Shown here: one piece after another, positions 1 through 6,933 of the stretch
How the letters are laid out: each line of letters opens with the position of its first letter
Position numbering within the stretch: position 1 is the first letter of the stretch
Assembly (NCBI GenBank): GCA_028824575.1
Contig: JAPPDN010000138.1
Location: forward strand, 568-10,983
Direction of reading: 5' to 3'
From: Candidatus Poribacteria bacterium
GTDB lineage: Bacteria; Poribacteria; WGA-4E; WGA-3G
DNA length: 10,416 nucleotides
Position numbers and translations under genes: made by a program
Notes under the pieces: model-generated
Told to the model about the DNA's origin: nothing
The model's input: only the letters and a program-made list of their open reading frames with translations
Databases searched by the model: none

Positions 1-25
1 AAATGAGGAAGTGATCTTTGGTTGA

Positions 26-1162
26 GTGGATGCAAATGACACACAAGAGGTGGTTGGTTCTGTTTTTCTTGACGATGCTTTCGGAAATCTCGTCTTCGGT
101 GGGGCATTAGATATCCGCCGTATCACTCGCGGACAGGATTTAGTGCCTGATGGCAGCAACTGGAATACCGGGACAACGCTCATCCATGTCGCTGAATTCG
201 TCGTAACGACAAATGTGGGCGATCATGTAAGTGTGTTGGGAGAACAACTCCTAACGACATCGCCACTCGGCACGCAAGTGGCGGACGACCACGGGTTTAT
301 TTACGCGATTCTCACAGGACTACCGATATTACCGAAGGGCGCGGCACTCAAAATCGGACGATTCCGGCACGCTTTCGGCATTGATACTAAGTCGGATGCT
401 GCCGCGAACCCTTTGTACAACTTGATCAGAAAGAATATTGGTTTCATCTCTGACCGTGGGTTGCAGTTGAATGGGTATATCGGACCGGTTGCCTATGTGC
501 TATCGCTCGCAGATGGACCAGATTCACTACGGACCGTCACGGACGGAACTGTGGAGTCTGGTATCCGAATCGGTCCGCACGGGAGCGGCGGCGGTATTTT
601 GAAACCGATCCAAAACAACAGTCCACCTGTATTTCTGCATGTCAACGGGACGCTTTCGTTCTTGGGCAAACGGATCTGGCTTGGCGGTTCTTACTTTGAT
701 GGCAACAGTTATCCTTTCAATCCGAACAACGGGGATGTAAATCCATCTACATTATCTTACAAACGTCGGTTCGGTTTCGCGACAAATTTCAAAATTTGGC
801 GACTTGATCTTGCCGCTGAATGGGTGCGTGGAATGGATACCCACCTCTTGAAATACGCTCAAACGCCAATAAAAGGTGACCGGACGGCAACAGTGGAGGG
901 ATACTACCTACATGCGGAAATTCCCTTGACAGAAACTATAGATGTTCGGTTAAAATATGATGTATGGAATCCGAACACGGAGAAGTATAGCACATTTAAT
1001 TTTAGTAGATCACGTGATGCAGAACTGTGGACAACACTCGGTGGAGCATTGACGTGGCATTTTACTGAAGGCGCGCTGGCACGGTTGGTTTATCAGGTGA
1101 ATAACATTGGAAAGTCGACGCGAAATGCGACAATTGTTCCGCAGCTTTTGGTCGAATTTTGA
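26..1162 (+). CDS. Outer-membrane beta-barrel (porin-like) protein, 5' end uncertain
   Basis: Likely a beta-barrel protein of the outer membrane, of the general porin type (possibly phosphate-selective porin O/P-like); the substrate is unknown. The sequence is a series of amphipathic strands separated by Gly/Asn/Asp-rich turns, for example about residues 106-118 (AALKIGRFRHAFG), 145-162, 215-226, 247-269, 290-316 and 335-360. It ends in a terminal Phe after an alternating hydrophobic strand (VPQLLVEF), the usual signal for barrel assembly. The start is doubtful. The frame opens at GTG 26 directly after an in-frame TGA at 23-25, with no convincing ribosome-binding site, and this version has no signal peptide. 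Codons before the TGA (2-22) also look coding, so the gene may be interrupted or begin outside the window. A signal-peptide-like reading frame starts at ATG 30/36 in another frame. The next gene follows after 11 nt, so the two are probably co-transcribed. The barrel call is fairly firm; its specificity is not. Confidence 0.72.
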   Translation: MDANDTQEVVGSVFLDDAFGNLVFGGALDIRRITRGQDLVPDGSNWNTGTTLIHVAEFVVTTNVGDHVSVLGEQLLTTSPLGTQVADDHGFIYAILTGLPILPKGAALKIGRFRHAFGIDTKSDAAANPLYNLIRKNIGFISDRGLQLNGYIGPVAYVLSLADGPDSLRTVTDGTVESGIRIGPHGSGGGILKPIQNNSPPVFLHVNGTLSFLGKRIWLGGSYFDGNSYPFNPNNGDVNPSTLSYKRRFGFATNFKIWRLDLAAEWVRGMDTHLLKYAQTPIKGDRTATVEGYYLHAEIPLTETIDVRLKYDVWNPNTEKYSTFNFSRSRDAELWTTLGGALTWHFTEGALARLVYQVNNIGKSTRNATIVPQLLVEF

Positions 1163-1173
1163 ACGGAGACAAT

Positions 1174-2568
1174 ATGAAAAAATGGATATGTTGCTTGTGC
1201 GTTATAGGTATGTTGGTAGGTACGCTGCAGGCAACGGCACAGGTTCGTCCGCCTCGACGAAAACATAGAATACTGGTAGACCGGAGTGCTAAGAAACAGG
1301 ATACTGTCAAGGCGGATATAGGTGAAAGCCTTAAAGACATTGTGAAACGCGCGACGCAACACACCCAGCCCTCGAAAGTAGATGTCGTGTTCGTCGTTGA
1401 CGGTAACAAACGGATGTTAGCATCGCTTGCTGTTCTTGAAAAGAAACTTATTGATATGCTCGCCGTTATTGAGGCGAAAACGATGGACTATAGGTTCGCG
1501 CTCATAAGTTTTCAATCGGTACAAGGGGAACCGCTTTACACATTTCATCCCTGGACCTTTGATTATCTCGGTATTGAAAATGCCTTACAAGATATACGGG
1601 CGAAATTCGACAATAAAATTCAGCCTGGATATGGACTCGATGCAATCGTGAAGGGTTTGAATGAGTTGGATTTCCGAGAAGGGGTTACAACACAATTTGT
1701 AGTGCTTAGTAATTCGCGGATGCGCACCTTATGGACAGAAGCAGATGCTAAGCGTAGAATTAGTGAACAGATCATCAATCGATGTCGGCAAAACAGTGTA
1801 CAGCTTAACTTTATCGGTCTGAGCGAAAAGGCACAAGCGGAACTTACCGATCGAACAGGTGGCAAATGGTACCCGATTGATTCATATCAACGGCGGATGG
1901 ATGGACAACGGATCCAGAGTGGTGAAACAGTCGCCGATAAAGCACTGCTTCGAGTGGACGGAGTGTTTAAACGCATTGCTGAAAGTTTAGTGCAGAGTGA
2001 ACCCGGTAAAGTAGACATTGTGTTCGTTTTTGATTACAGTCTGAGCATGGAACCTAAAACGGAGGCGGCGTGTAATGGCTTGGATCTGATGGTCTCTGTG
2101 TTTAAGTCGGCGGGGTTAGATTATCGGTTTGGGATTATTCGGTTTTGGGCAGCAGTCGGTGGTGGTGAAAGCACTATCGTCGTAACCAAGCCGCCGTTGG
2201 AGTCCGAACAGGTGAAGGCGATGTTTCGGCTCCCAAAATCTGGTGATGAGCATCTGTTGGATGCCATCATTGAAGGCGTACCGAAACTTCGGACCGAACA
2301 GGAACGTAACCTTGTGCTCATCATTGTCACGGACGAAGCGACGAGCAAGCGAGCCGAAAAAGGGTATACAGCAGGGAAAGCGGTTTCAGTGTGCCGTGGG
2401 GTGCGGGCCAGAGTTTACGTCATCGGCGGTGTCACCTCAATGAAAACGGGTTCCATTGGAGATGATTTCCAGCGGCAAGTCGCCCAACTTACTAAAGGTG
2501 AGCACTACATTATGCCGGGTGCTAGTGCGCCTGTGACCACAACAGGTGGCCCTGACCAGCGACGGTAA
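1174..2568 (+). CDS. Secreted protein with two von Willebrand factor A domains
   Basis: A 464-residue exported protein. I chose ATG 1174 because GGAG lies at 1165-1168, five bases upstream; an in-frame TTG at 1159 lacks such a site and would lengthen the signal peptide. The N-terminus is a Sec signal peptide (MKKW, then a hydrophobic stretch, then probable cleavage near ATAQ, about residue 23). Two VWA folds follow. The first (about residues 69-225) begins KVDVVFVVDGNKRM, so its metal-site motif is DGNKR instead of DxSxS and probably cannot bind metal in the usual way. The second (about 279-440) begins KVDIVFVFDYSLSM, with an intact DxSxS at 287-291 and a TDE loop at 386-388. VWA domains usually mediate protein-protein or matrix binding through a metal ion. 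The gene is 11 nt downstream of the porin-like gene, so a periplasmic or envelope role alongside it is plausible. The partner is unknown. It ends 22 nt from a convergent gene. Confidence 0.85.
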   Translation: MKKWICCLCVIGMLVGTLQATAQVRPPRRKHRILVDRSAKKQDTVKADIGESLKDIVKRATQHTQPSKVDVVFVVDGNKRMLASLAVLEKKLIDMLAVIEAKTMDYRFALISFQSVQGEPLYTFHPWTFDYLGIENALQDIRAKFDNKIQPGYGLDAIVKGLNELDFREGVTTQFVVLSNSRMRTLWTEADAKRRISEQIINRCRQNSVQLNFIGLSEKAQAELTDRTGGKWYPIDSYQRRMDGQRIQSGETVADKALLRVDGVFKRIAESLVQSEPGKVDIVFVFDYSLSMEPKTEAACNGLDLMVSVFKSAGLDYRFGIIRFWAAVGGGESTIVVTKPPLESEQVKAMFRLPKSGDEHLLDAIIEGVPKLRTEQERNLVLIIVTDEATSKRAEKGYTAGKAVSVCRGVRARVYVIGGVTSMKTGSIGDDFQRQVAQLTKGEHYIMPGASAPVTTTGGPDQRR

Positions 2569-2590
2569 GGGTGCTGCCTTCACTTCTTGG

Positions 2591-3598
2591 TTATTTTGCC
2601 GATTGCTCTACAGCGAGTTCATCTGGCGTTTTGGCGTGTATCGCGATGAGCACGAAGCAGGTAGATTGCAAATTCGCGGTCGGTTCCGTCAGTTCGATCG
2701 GGGTATTGCTGGCGAAGCTGCCATCTTCTTGCCGTGTTTTAGTCAAATAGTTGATCGCAACACGGCGCGTATTGAGCGGATCATTTCCAGCCGCGAGTGC
2801 CATAATCGCAATCGCCGTGATTTCTGGATCACTTGGGCTATTTTTATATCTTCCGAACCCGCCATCCTTGTTCTGTAGCTGCTTTAGCCACGCGATTTGT
2901 GCATCGATGTCGTAAACGGGTTCTAAACCTTGTATCACCCAAGATGTTAAAAAAACGTCGGATTGCATACCGCGTTGCAATGCCCAACCGCCATCATAAT
3001 TAATGGCACCCGCCAACCAATCTGCGCCTTTAGAGACAGGTTCAAAACTCTGTTTGAAACCGAGCCTCCTGAATCCTGCTAAAACAGCAGCAGTATACAA
3101 CAAGTTGTCAGGGTTTCGTTCCTTTTTACCCCAACCACCGCTCCGATTCTGGACTTTTTTTACCCACTGCAGTCCTTTGAAACGAGCCTCTGGATCGGTT
3201 TCCGCCGTTGTTAAAGCGATAAGTGCAAAGATGGTGTGTGCGGTGTTATTGTTCCAACTTCCATTAGTCAATTGCGTATTTCGCAAATACGCAACGCCTG
3301 TCCGAATTACTTCTGAACCGGTACCCCACCCTGCATCAATCAATGCCCAAATTGAGAACGCAGTGTTCTCCACATTGCTATCTCCACCAAGTACCAGGGG
3401 CCAGCCACCATCTCGGTTTTGGTGCTGCACAATATAGGTTTTCGCGCCTTCTATAGTTTTGAAGAGCGGAGGGCCCTCTGGTATTTTATTCAAAGTGGCG
3501 ACTTCGGTATCCGCAGCAACACTTCCTCTAATCCCGATAACGAAGTTCAACAGGATATAACAACAGGTTACCACGAAAACACTTTTGTGGTTTTTCAT
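2591..3598 (-). CDS. Secreted prenyltransferase/squalene-cyclase-like repeat protein
   Basis: A 335-residue protein with a Sec signal peptide (MKNHK, then a hydrophobic run to about residue 22, then probable cleavage near SVAA, about residue 29). The rest forms repeats of the QxxxGxW/F type seen in squalene-hopene cyclases and prenyltransferase beta subunits: QNRDGGW at 60, QLTNGSW at 109, QNRSGGW at 150, INYDGGW at 199, QNKDGGF at 242 and QEDGSF at 290. Six such repeats fit one alpha/alpha toroid. Full squalene-hopene cyclases are about twice as long and need a DXDD acid motif, which is absent here, and no prenyltransferase zinc ligands are evident. I therefore do not call it a cyclase; a secreted binding or scaffold role, or an unknown enzymatic one, is as likely. 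The start is supported by GGAGG (minus strand; plus 3607-3611) 8 nt upstream. It lies 110 nt downstream of the dehydrogenase gene and is convergent with the VWA gene, with no clear terminator between them. Confidence 0.85.
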   Translation of the reverse strand: MKNHKSVFVVTCCYILLNFVIGIRGSVAADTEVATLNKIPEGPPLFKTIEGAKTYIVQHQNRDGGWPLVLGGDSNVENTAFSIWALIDAGWGTGSEVIRTGVAYLRNTQLTNGSWNNNTAHTIFALIALTTAETDPEARFKGLQWVKKVQNRSGGWGKKERNPDNLLYTAAVLAGFRRLGFKQSFEPVSKGADWLAGAINYDGGWALQRGMQSDVFLTSWVIQGLEPVYDIDAQIAWLKQLQNKDGGFGRYKNSPSDPEITAIAIMALAAGNDPLNTRRVAINYLTKTRQEDGSFASNTPIELTEPTANLQSTCFVLIAIHAKTPDELAVEQSAK

Positions 3599-3708
3599 CT
3601 AACGTGCCTCCATTTGTGCTATTGTTAGCTTTAAAACACCTGAAGATTTGTGGAGTTACGCGCGTTTTTCAAACGGATATCTCTTCTTACAAGAGCATCG
3701 ATTATACA
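3599..3708 (-). promoter_or_regulatory. Gap before the repeat-protein gene with a possible promoter
   Basis: This 110-nt gap is much larger than the others in the minus-strand series, so the repeat-protein gene may have its own start of transcription. A perfect TATAAT hexamer lies on the minus strand at plus 3701-3706, just past the dehydrogenase stop codon, but I see no matching -35 at the right distance. A second option is TTGAAA followed 17 nt later by AAATCT. Neither is strong. The ribosome-binding site GGAGG is at 3607-3611. No terminator is visible. Confidence 0.25.
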
Positions 3709-4833
3709 CTACGACTGTGGCTCAATTACGACCTTGTAAACGCCTTCTTGTCCAAGCATATCAATGCCTTTTTCCAACTGATGCAACGGTAGATAATGCG
3801 TTATCAATTCGCGCAAGGGTGCGCGTGTGATCTGGAGAAAATCCAACGCTGTCTGAAACTGGATTTGCGGGTATGCCCATACGCCACAGACATCGAGATC
3901 TTTGTTACAAATTTGGTGAGGTCGTACCCGTGTATCCCCAGAATCTGTGTAGTGTCCGACTTCAATCACTTTCCCGCCGCGTCGTACCACATCCAACGCT
4001 TCGGCGAAAACTACCGGCAATCCTGCACACTCAATCGCGATGTCCACGCCGACACCATTTGTGAGTTCCTGAATCTGCTCCACCCGTTCTTCGGGTGTTG
4101 TGTCTCCGACATTGATAACCACGTCCGCGCCCATCTGTTTTGCCATATCCAATCGACTATCGACGAGATCTGTGGCGATGATCGTACCGGCACCGCTATC
4201 CCGTAACACAGCAACAACAAGTAGACCAATGGGTCCACAGCCAAGTACTGCCACACTGCTCCCGATACTGTATCCATCTCCGACTTGTGGTAACCCTGGG
4301 GCACACGCGCGTTCAACGGCGCGCGTCGCAACTGCTACAGGTTCTGTCAACACGCCTATTTCTTCTGGGACACCTTCCGGCATCTTGTAAACCCAAGAGT
4401 TCCCATGGATATAGGTATACTCGGCGAATTCGCCGTTCAGATACGGTGGCGTTTCGCTGTTGCTGAAGCCGTAGATGGTTCGTCCAGAACACAGCGTCGG
4501 ACGACCCGGCACGTGCAAACAGTAGTAGCATCTGCCACAATTTTTTGAACCCGGTACCACTGTCACACGGTCACCAGCTTTAATGGGACCGCCCATCACA
4601 TTCATTACTTGATTCGCATTTTTGCCGATCTCAGCAACTGTCCCGACAACTTCATGTCCTGGGATGACTGGAAATTTCAGGGCAGTGTGCCCAAGATACA
4701 TGTGTTTATCACTGCCACAGATACCGACGCGATCCACTTGTAGCAGGAGCGCATCATCTGCGGGTGTCGGTTTCTCAAATTCGCGGATCTCTATCTGTCC
4801 GGGTTGGAGCATCATCGCCGCTTGGACTTGCAT
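3709..4833 (-). CDS. Zinc-dependent medium-chain alcohol/polyol dehydrogenase
   Basis: A cytosolic NAD(P)-dependent oxidoreductase of the zinc-containing medium-chain family (alcohol, sorbitol and threonine dehydrogenase relatives), 374 residues, a normal length. Visible signatures: the catalytic-zinc ligands C39 in GICGSD, H60-E61 in PGHE and E164 in TEPVA; the structural-zinc cysteines C99, C102, C105 and C115, spaced x2, x2 and x9; and the nucleotide-binding loop GCGPIG at 198-203. D222 at the end of the second Rossmann strand (IIATD) favours NAD over NADP. The spacing of the last structural cysteine and the insertion around residues 72-84 differ from classical alcohol dehydrogenases, so the substrate cannot be named; a sugar alcohol, other secondary alcohol or similar is possible. 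The start is supported by AAGGA (plus 4843-4847) 9 nt upstream. It begins 34 nt after the CoxE-like VWA gene and is probably in the same operon, although no pathway link is evident. Confidence 0.9.
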   Translation of the reverse strand: MQVQAAMMLQPGQIEIREFEKPTPADDALLLQVDRVGICGSDKHMYLGHTALKFPVIPGHEVVGTVAEIGKNANQVMNVMGGPIKAGDRVTVVPGSKNCGRCYYCLHVPGRPTLCSGRTIYGFSNSETPPYLNGEFAEYTYIHGNSWVYKMPEGVPEEIGVLTEPVAVATRAVERACAPGLPQVGDGYSIGSSVAVLGCGPIGLLVVAVLRDSGAGTIIATDLVDSRLDMAKQMGADVVINVGDTTPEERVEQIQELTNGVGVDIAIECAGLPVVFAEALDVVRRGGKVIEVGHYTDSGDTRVRPHQICNKDLDVCGVWAYPQIQFQTALDFLQITRAPLRELITHYLPLHQLEKGIDMLGQEGVYKVVIEPQS

Positions 4834-4867
4834 AATTAGATTTCCTTGTCTTGTTTTTTATGGTTTT

Positions 4868-6028
4868 TCATCGCGACCAGAGCGGAATTAATACTTTTGT
4901 TAGTTGCGCTAAACTTTCTAAATTGTGTGCTGGAAGGAAATAGTCTACGTATGGCAACGCCGTGCGGATACCTCGGCAGATCGGTTGATAGCCGTCGCTG
5001 CCGAGCAACGGATTAAGCCAAATTAACCGATACGCATGCCGATGCAACATCTCCATAGAACGCTGCAGCACATCTACATCGCCTCGGTCCCAACCGTCGC
5101 TGATGAGAATGACTACGGTGCGATATGCTGAAAAAGACGGTGCAAACTGCCGATAGAATTCCAGCAGGCTTTCACCTATCTTTGTTCCACCCGACCAGTC
5201 CGGCACGACGTTTGCCACTTCGTTTAAGCCTTCTGCCAACCCTTTCCGTTGGAGGAGCCCGGTAATGTCCGTCAGATGCGTGCTGAAGACTGCGACCTCT
5301 ATTTCTCTCAATTCCTGTTGCATGCCGTAGATGAATTGGATGAGGAACTTGGCATAACAGTCCATAGAGCCGCTCACATCACAAAGGAGTAGAATCTTGG
5401 TCTTTTTAATCTTCTGCTGTTTCCGAATTAACTCAAGGGGTTCACCGCCGTGTACAAGGCTTTTCCGCCAACTTCTGCGAAAATCAATAATTTTGCCCTT
5501 TTTGCCCACAACCTTCCGACGACTCAGCTTTGTTGCCAACACCGCCGCCAATTTTGAAACGATCTCCCGTGCTTTCTCCATATCCTCGCGTGTGAACTCA
5601 CTGAAGTCCTTTCGGGTGAGGACTTCCTCTACACTATAAGCGAGCGGATCGTCTTCTTCTCCTTCTTCCTCATCGTCTTCGGTCTCGGCATCCAGCCATT
5701 GTTCTATCATGTCTTGATCGTCAGTAGCATCGGAGAGGTCTTGAAGGCTGGACGGTTCGGGTGTCGCATCACCCGTATCAACGGCTTGGAAATCTGGGCG
5801 CGGGTATCGCCAAAACAAGTTGAAGGCGAGGTCAAACGTTTTTAGATCTGCTTCCTTCGTAATAAGATTCGTCCGTGCTGTATGATAAAACGCCTCCCGC
5901 TCACCGATGTCGATCAGTTCAACGCTTTTGCACCAACTCAGTTGGTTGGTTGTTGTCACGTTAATGTCCATCTGTCGGAGCAATCGGCAGAAGTCTGTAA
6001 TTTGTTGGAGAAGGGTCTGATCAGTCAT
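4868..6028 (-). CDS. CoxE-like VWA domain protein
   Basis: A 386-residue protein without a signal peptide or membrane segment, so cytosolic. It matches the CoxE-like VWA family (the CoxE type paired with MoxR ATPases in carbon-monoxide dehydrogenase and other maturation systems). The N-terminal part (about 1-80) is a helical region; an acidic linker follows at about 113-127 (rich in Glu and Asp); and a basic stretch at 168-190 precedes the VWA domain. The metal site is complete: D217, S219 and S221 in CDVSGSM, T282 in SGGTKIG and D311 in ISDGWD. Such proteins usually act with an AAA+ MoxR ATPase to remodel or insert metal into a target, but no MoxR gene is in this window. Its ATG overlaps the stop of the preceding MNT-HepT-like gene by 8 bp (ATGACTGA, plus 6021-6028), which suggests translational coupling. 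The family call is strong; the target is unknown. Confidence 0.87.
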   Translation of the reverse strand: MTDQTLLQQITDFCRLLRQMDINVTTTNQLSWCKSVELIDIGEREAFYHTARTNLITKEADLKTFDLAFNLFWRYPRPDFQAVDTGDATPEPSSLQDLSDATDDQDMIEQWLDAETEDDEEEGEEDDPLAYSVEEVLTRKDFSEFTREDMEKAREIVSKLAAVLATKLSRRKVVGKKGKIIDFRRSWRKSLVHGGEPLELIRKQQKIKKTKILLLCDVSGSMDCYAKFLIQFIYGMQQELREIEVAVFSTHLTDITGLLQRKGLAEGLNEVANVVPDWSGGTKIGESLLEFYRQFAPSFSAYRTVVILISDGWDRGDVDVLQRSMEMLHRHAYRLIWLNPLLGSDGYQPICRGIRTALPYVDYFLPAHNLESLAQLTKVLIPLWSR

Positions 6029-6917
6029 TTTCTTCTTTTTCTATGTGAGCAATGAACGCATTAAGTTCTTTGAAGATGTTGTCAAACAACTCACCGATTT
6101 GCTTGGCGTTTTTCTTCGTTTTACTATAAGTCAATTTTTTCTCATAGATATTATTAAAGACACGGCGAAATTCTAAAAGTTCCTCCAAAATCTCGAACGT
6201 TTCTTGGGAAATCACAGGTTGTCGTTCCGCGTAGGGTGCTGTCATCTGTATTAGTAATTCTTTGTGCCATCTACTTCCATCGGGCATGCGTAGGTCAATA
6301 TCCATAGCAATCTGTTTAAAAATGGTTTTTATTCGTCTATAACAGTCTACAATATTTTTGGCAATTGCTGTTTCTATTTCTTCTTTGTAGATAATTGGTG
6401 CCGTTTTGATTTTCTCTAATCGCTCTGATATTTTTTTGATGGTATTTTCTATTTCAATGCATTCATCGGAGATACGTTGTATCAGTGCTGATCTGTCTAC
6501 TTTGTGGATAGCTCCTTTTTTGATTGGTGTCAGTTGACTCTGAATTCTCTGACGAAATAACCCTTTACAGCTGTCAAAATCAACCAGATCCACTTTGAAT
6601 AAGCCGCTGATGTCGGATGTTACTGATGCTGCCCGAAGATACTTATCATTCGGGATGCCCCAAACAGCGATGTCAATGTCCGACCATTTTGAGAATGTAT
6701 CTGCTTCGGCAAGTGACCCAAATACAGCGACTTGTGTCGCACCGAAGTCTTCATAAAGCATAGTAGCAACCCGATGTGCAGTCTGCCAGGCGCGTTGCAG
6801 CAACGCCTCATCCACTTTCCGATTTTGGAGGTGTTGATCGAGCCGCTGACGGTATGCCGCTAATTCTTCTGGCGATAAATCTTTCGCTGTGCGGTGGGTA
6901 TCTGTGGGTTGATGCAT
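6021..6917 (-). CDS. MNT nucleotidyltransferase fused to a HepT-like domain, copy 2
   Basis: A 298-residue cytosolic protein. The N-terminal half (about residues 35-130) is a minimal nucleotidyltransferase: GS at 67-68, the metal-binding DxD at D80 and D82 (GSLAEADTFSKWSDID), and a third acidic residue at D110 (KVDLVDF). This is the pattern of MntA-type antitoxins, which transfer AMP to a HEPN toxin. The C-terminal part (about 145-295) is helical and resembles the HepT-like partner found next to such enzymes, for example around WHKELLIQM at 217-225 and PVISQET at 234-240. The motif FRRVFNNIY at 250-258 is changed from the more usual FRHxxRNxY form, so RNase activity is doubtful. Residues 1-87 match the neighbouring copy at 77 positions, while the C-termini are far less alike. 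Its ATG is 16 nt after the previous stop, with AAGGA only one base before it, so translation may rely on coupling. The fused, toxin-like reading is inference; the nucleotidyltransferase fold is well supported. Confidence 0.8.
   Translation of the reverse strand: MHQPTDTHRTAKDLSPEELAAYRQRLDQHLQNRKVDEALLQRAWQTAHRVATMLYEDFGATQVAVFGSLAEADTFSKWSDIDIAVWGIPNDKYLRAASVTSDISGLFKVDLVDFDSCKGLFRQRIQSQLTPIKKGAIHKVDRSALIQRISDECIEIENTIKKISERLEKIKTAPIIYKEEIETAIAKNIVDCYRRIKTIFKQIAMDIDLRMPDGSRWHKELLIQMTAPYAERQPVISQETFEILEELLEFRRVFNNIYEKKLTYSKTKKNAKQIGELFDNIFKELNAFIAHIEKEEND
6771..6917 (-). repeat. Direct repeat, downstream copy (5' end of copy 2 gene)
   Basis: By hand alignment, 147 bp starting at the ATG and covering the first codons of this gene match 7741-7887 at 135 positions (about 92%), at a constant offset of 970 bp. 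Most differences are transitions. Identity falls further into the genes, so the 5' segment is either the most constrained part or has been kept alike by gene conversion. Confidence 0.9.
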
Positions 6918-6933
6918 ATCCTTGTCTCATGAA

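Noticed and set aside
2567..2590. Possible terminator between the convergent VWA and repeat-protein genes
   Set aside because: Only a 4-bp stem (AAGG/CCTT) with no T tract; does not support a terminator.
3003..3437. Plus-strand open frame of 144 codons
   Set aside because: Lies opposite the repeat-protein gene, whose frame has clear repeats, a signal peptide and a ribosome-binding site; this one is low-complexity and proline/serine-rich, as expected of an antisense shadow.
3681..3695. Small hairpin CTCTT...AAGAG before the repeat-protein gene
   Set aside because: Five-bp stem without a T tract; not enough for a terminator or regulatory call.
3796..4206. Plus-strand open frame of 136 codons
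   Set aside because: Antisense to the zinc dehydrogenase, which has every expected catalytic residue; the Cys/His-rich look of the shadow comes from that gene's complement.
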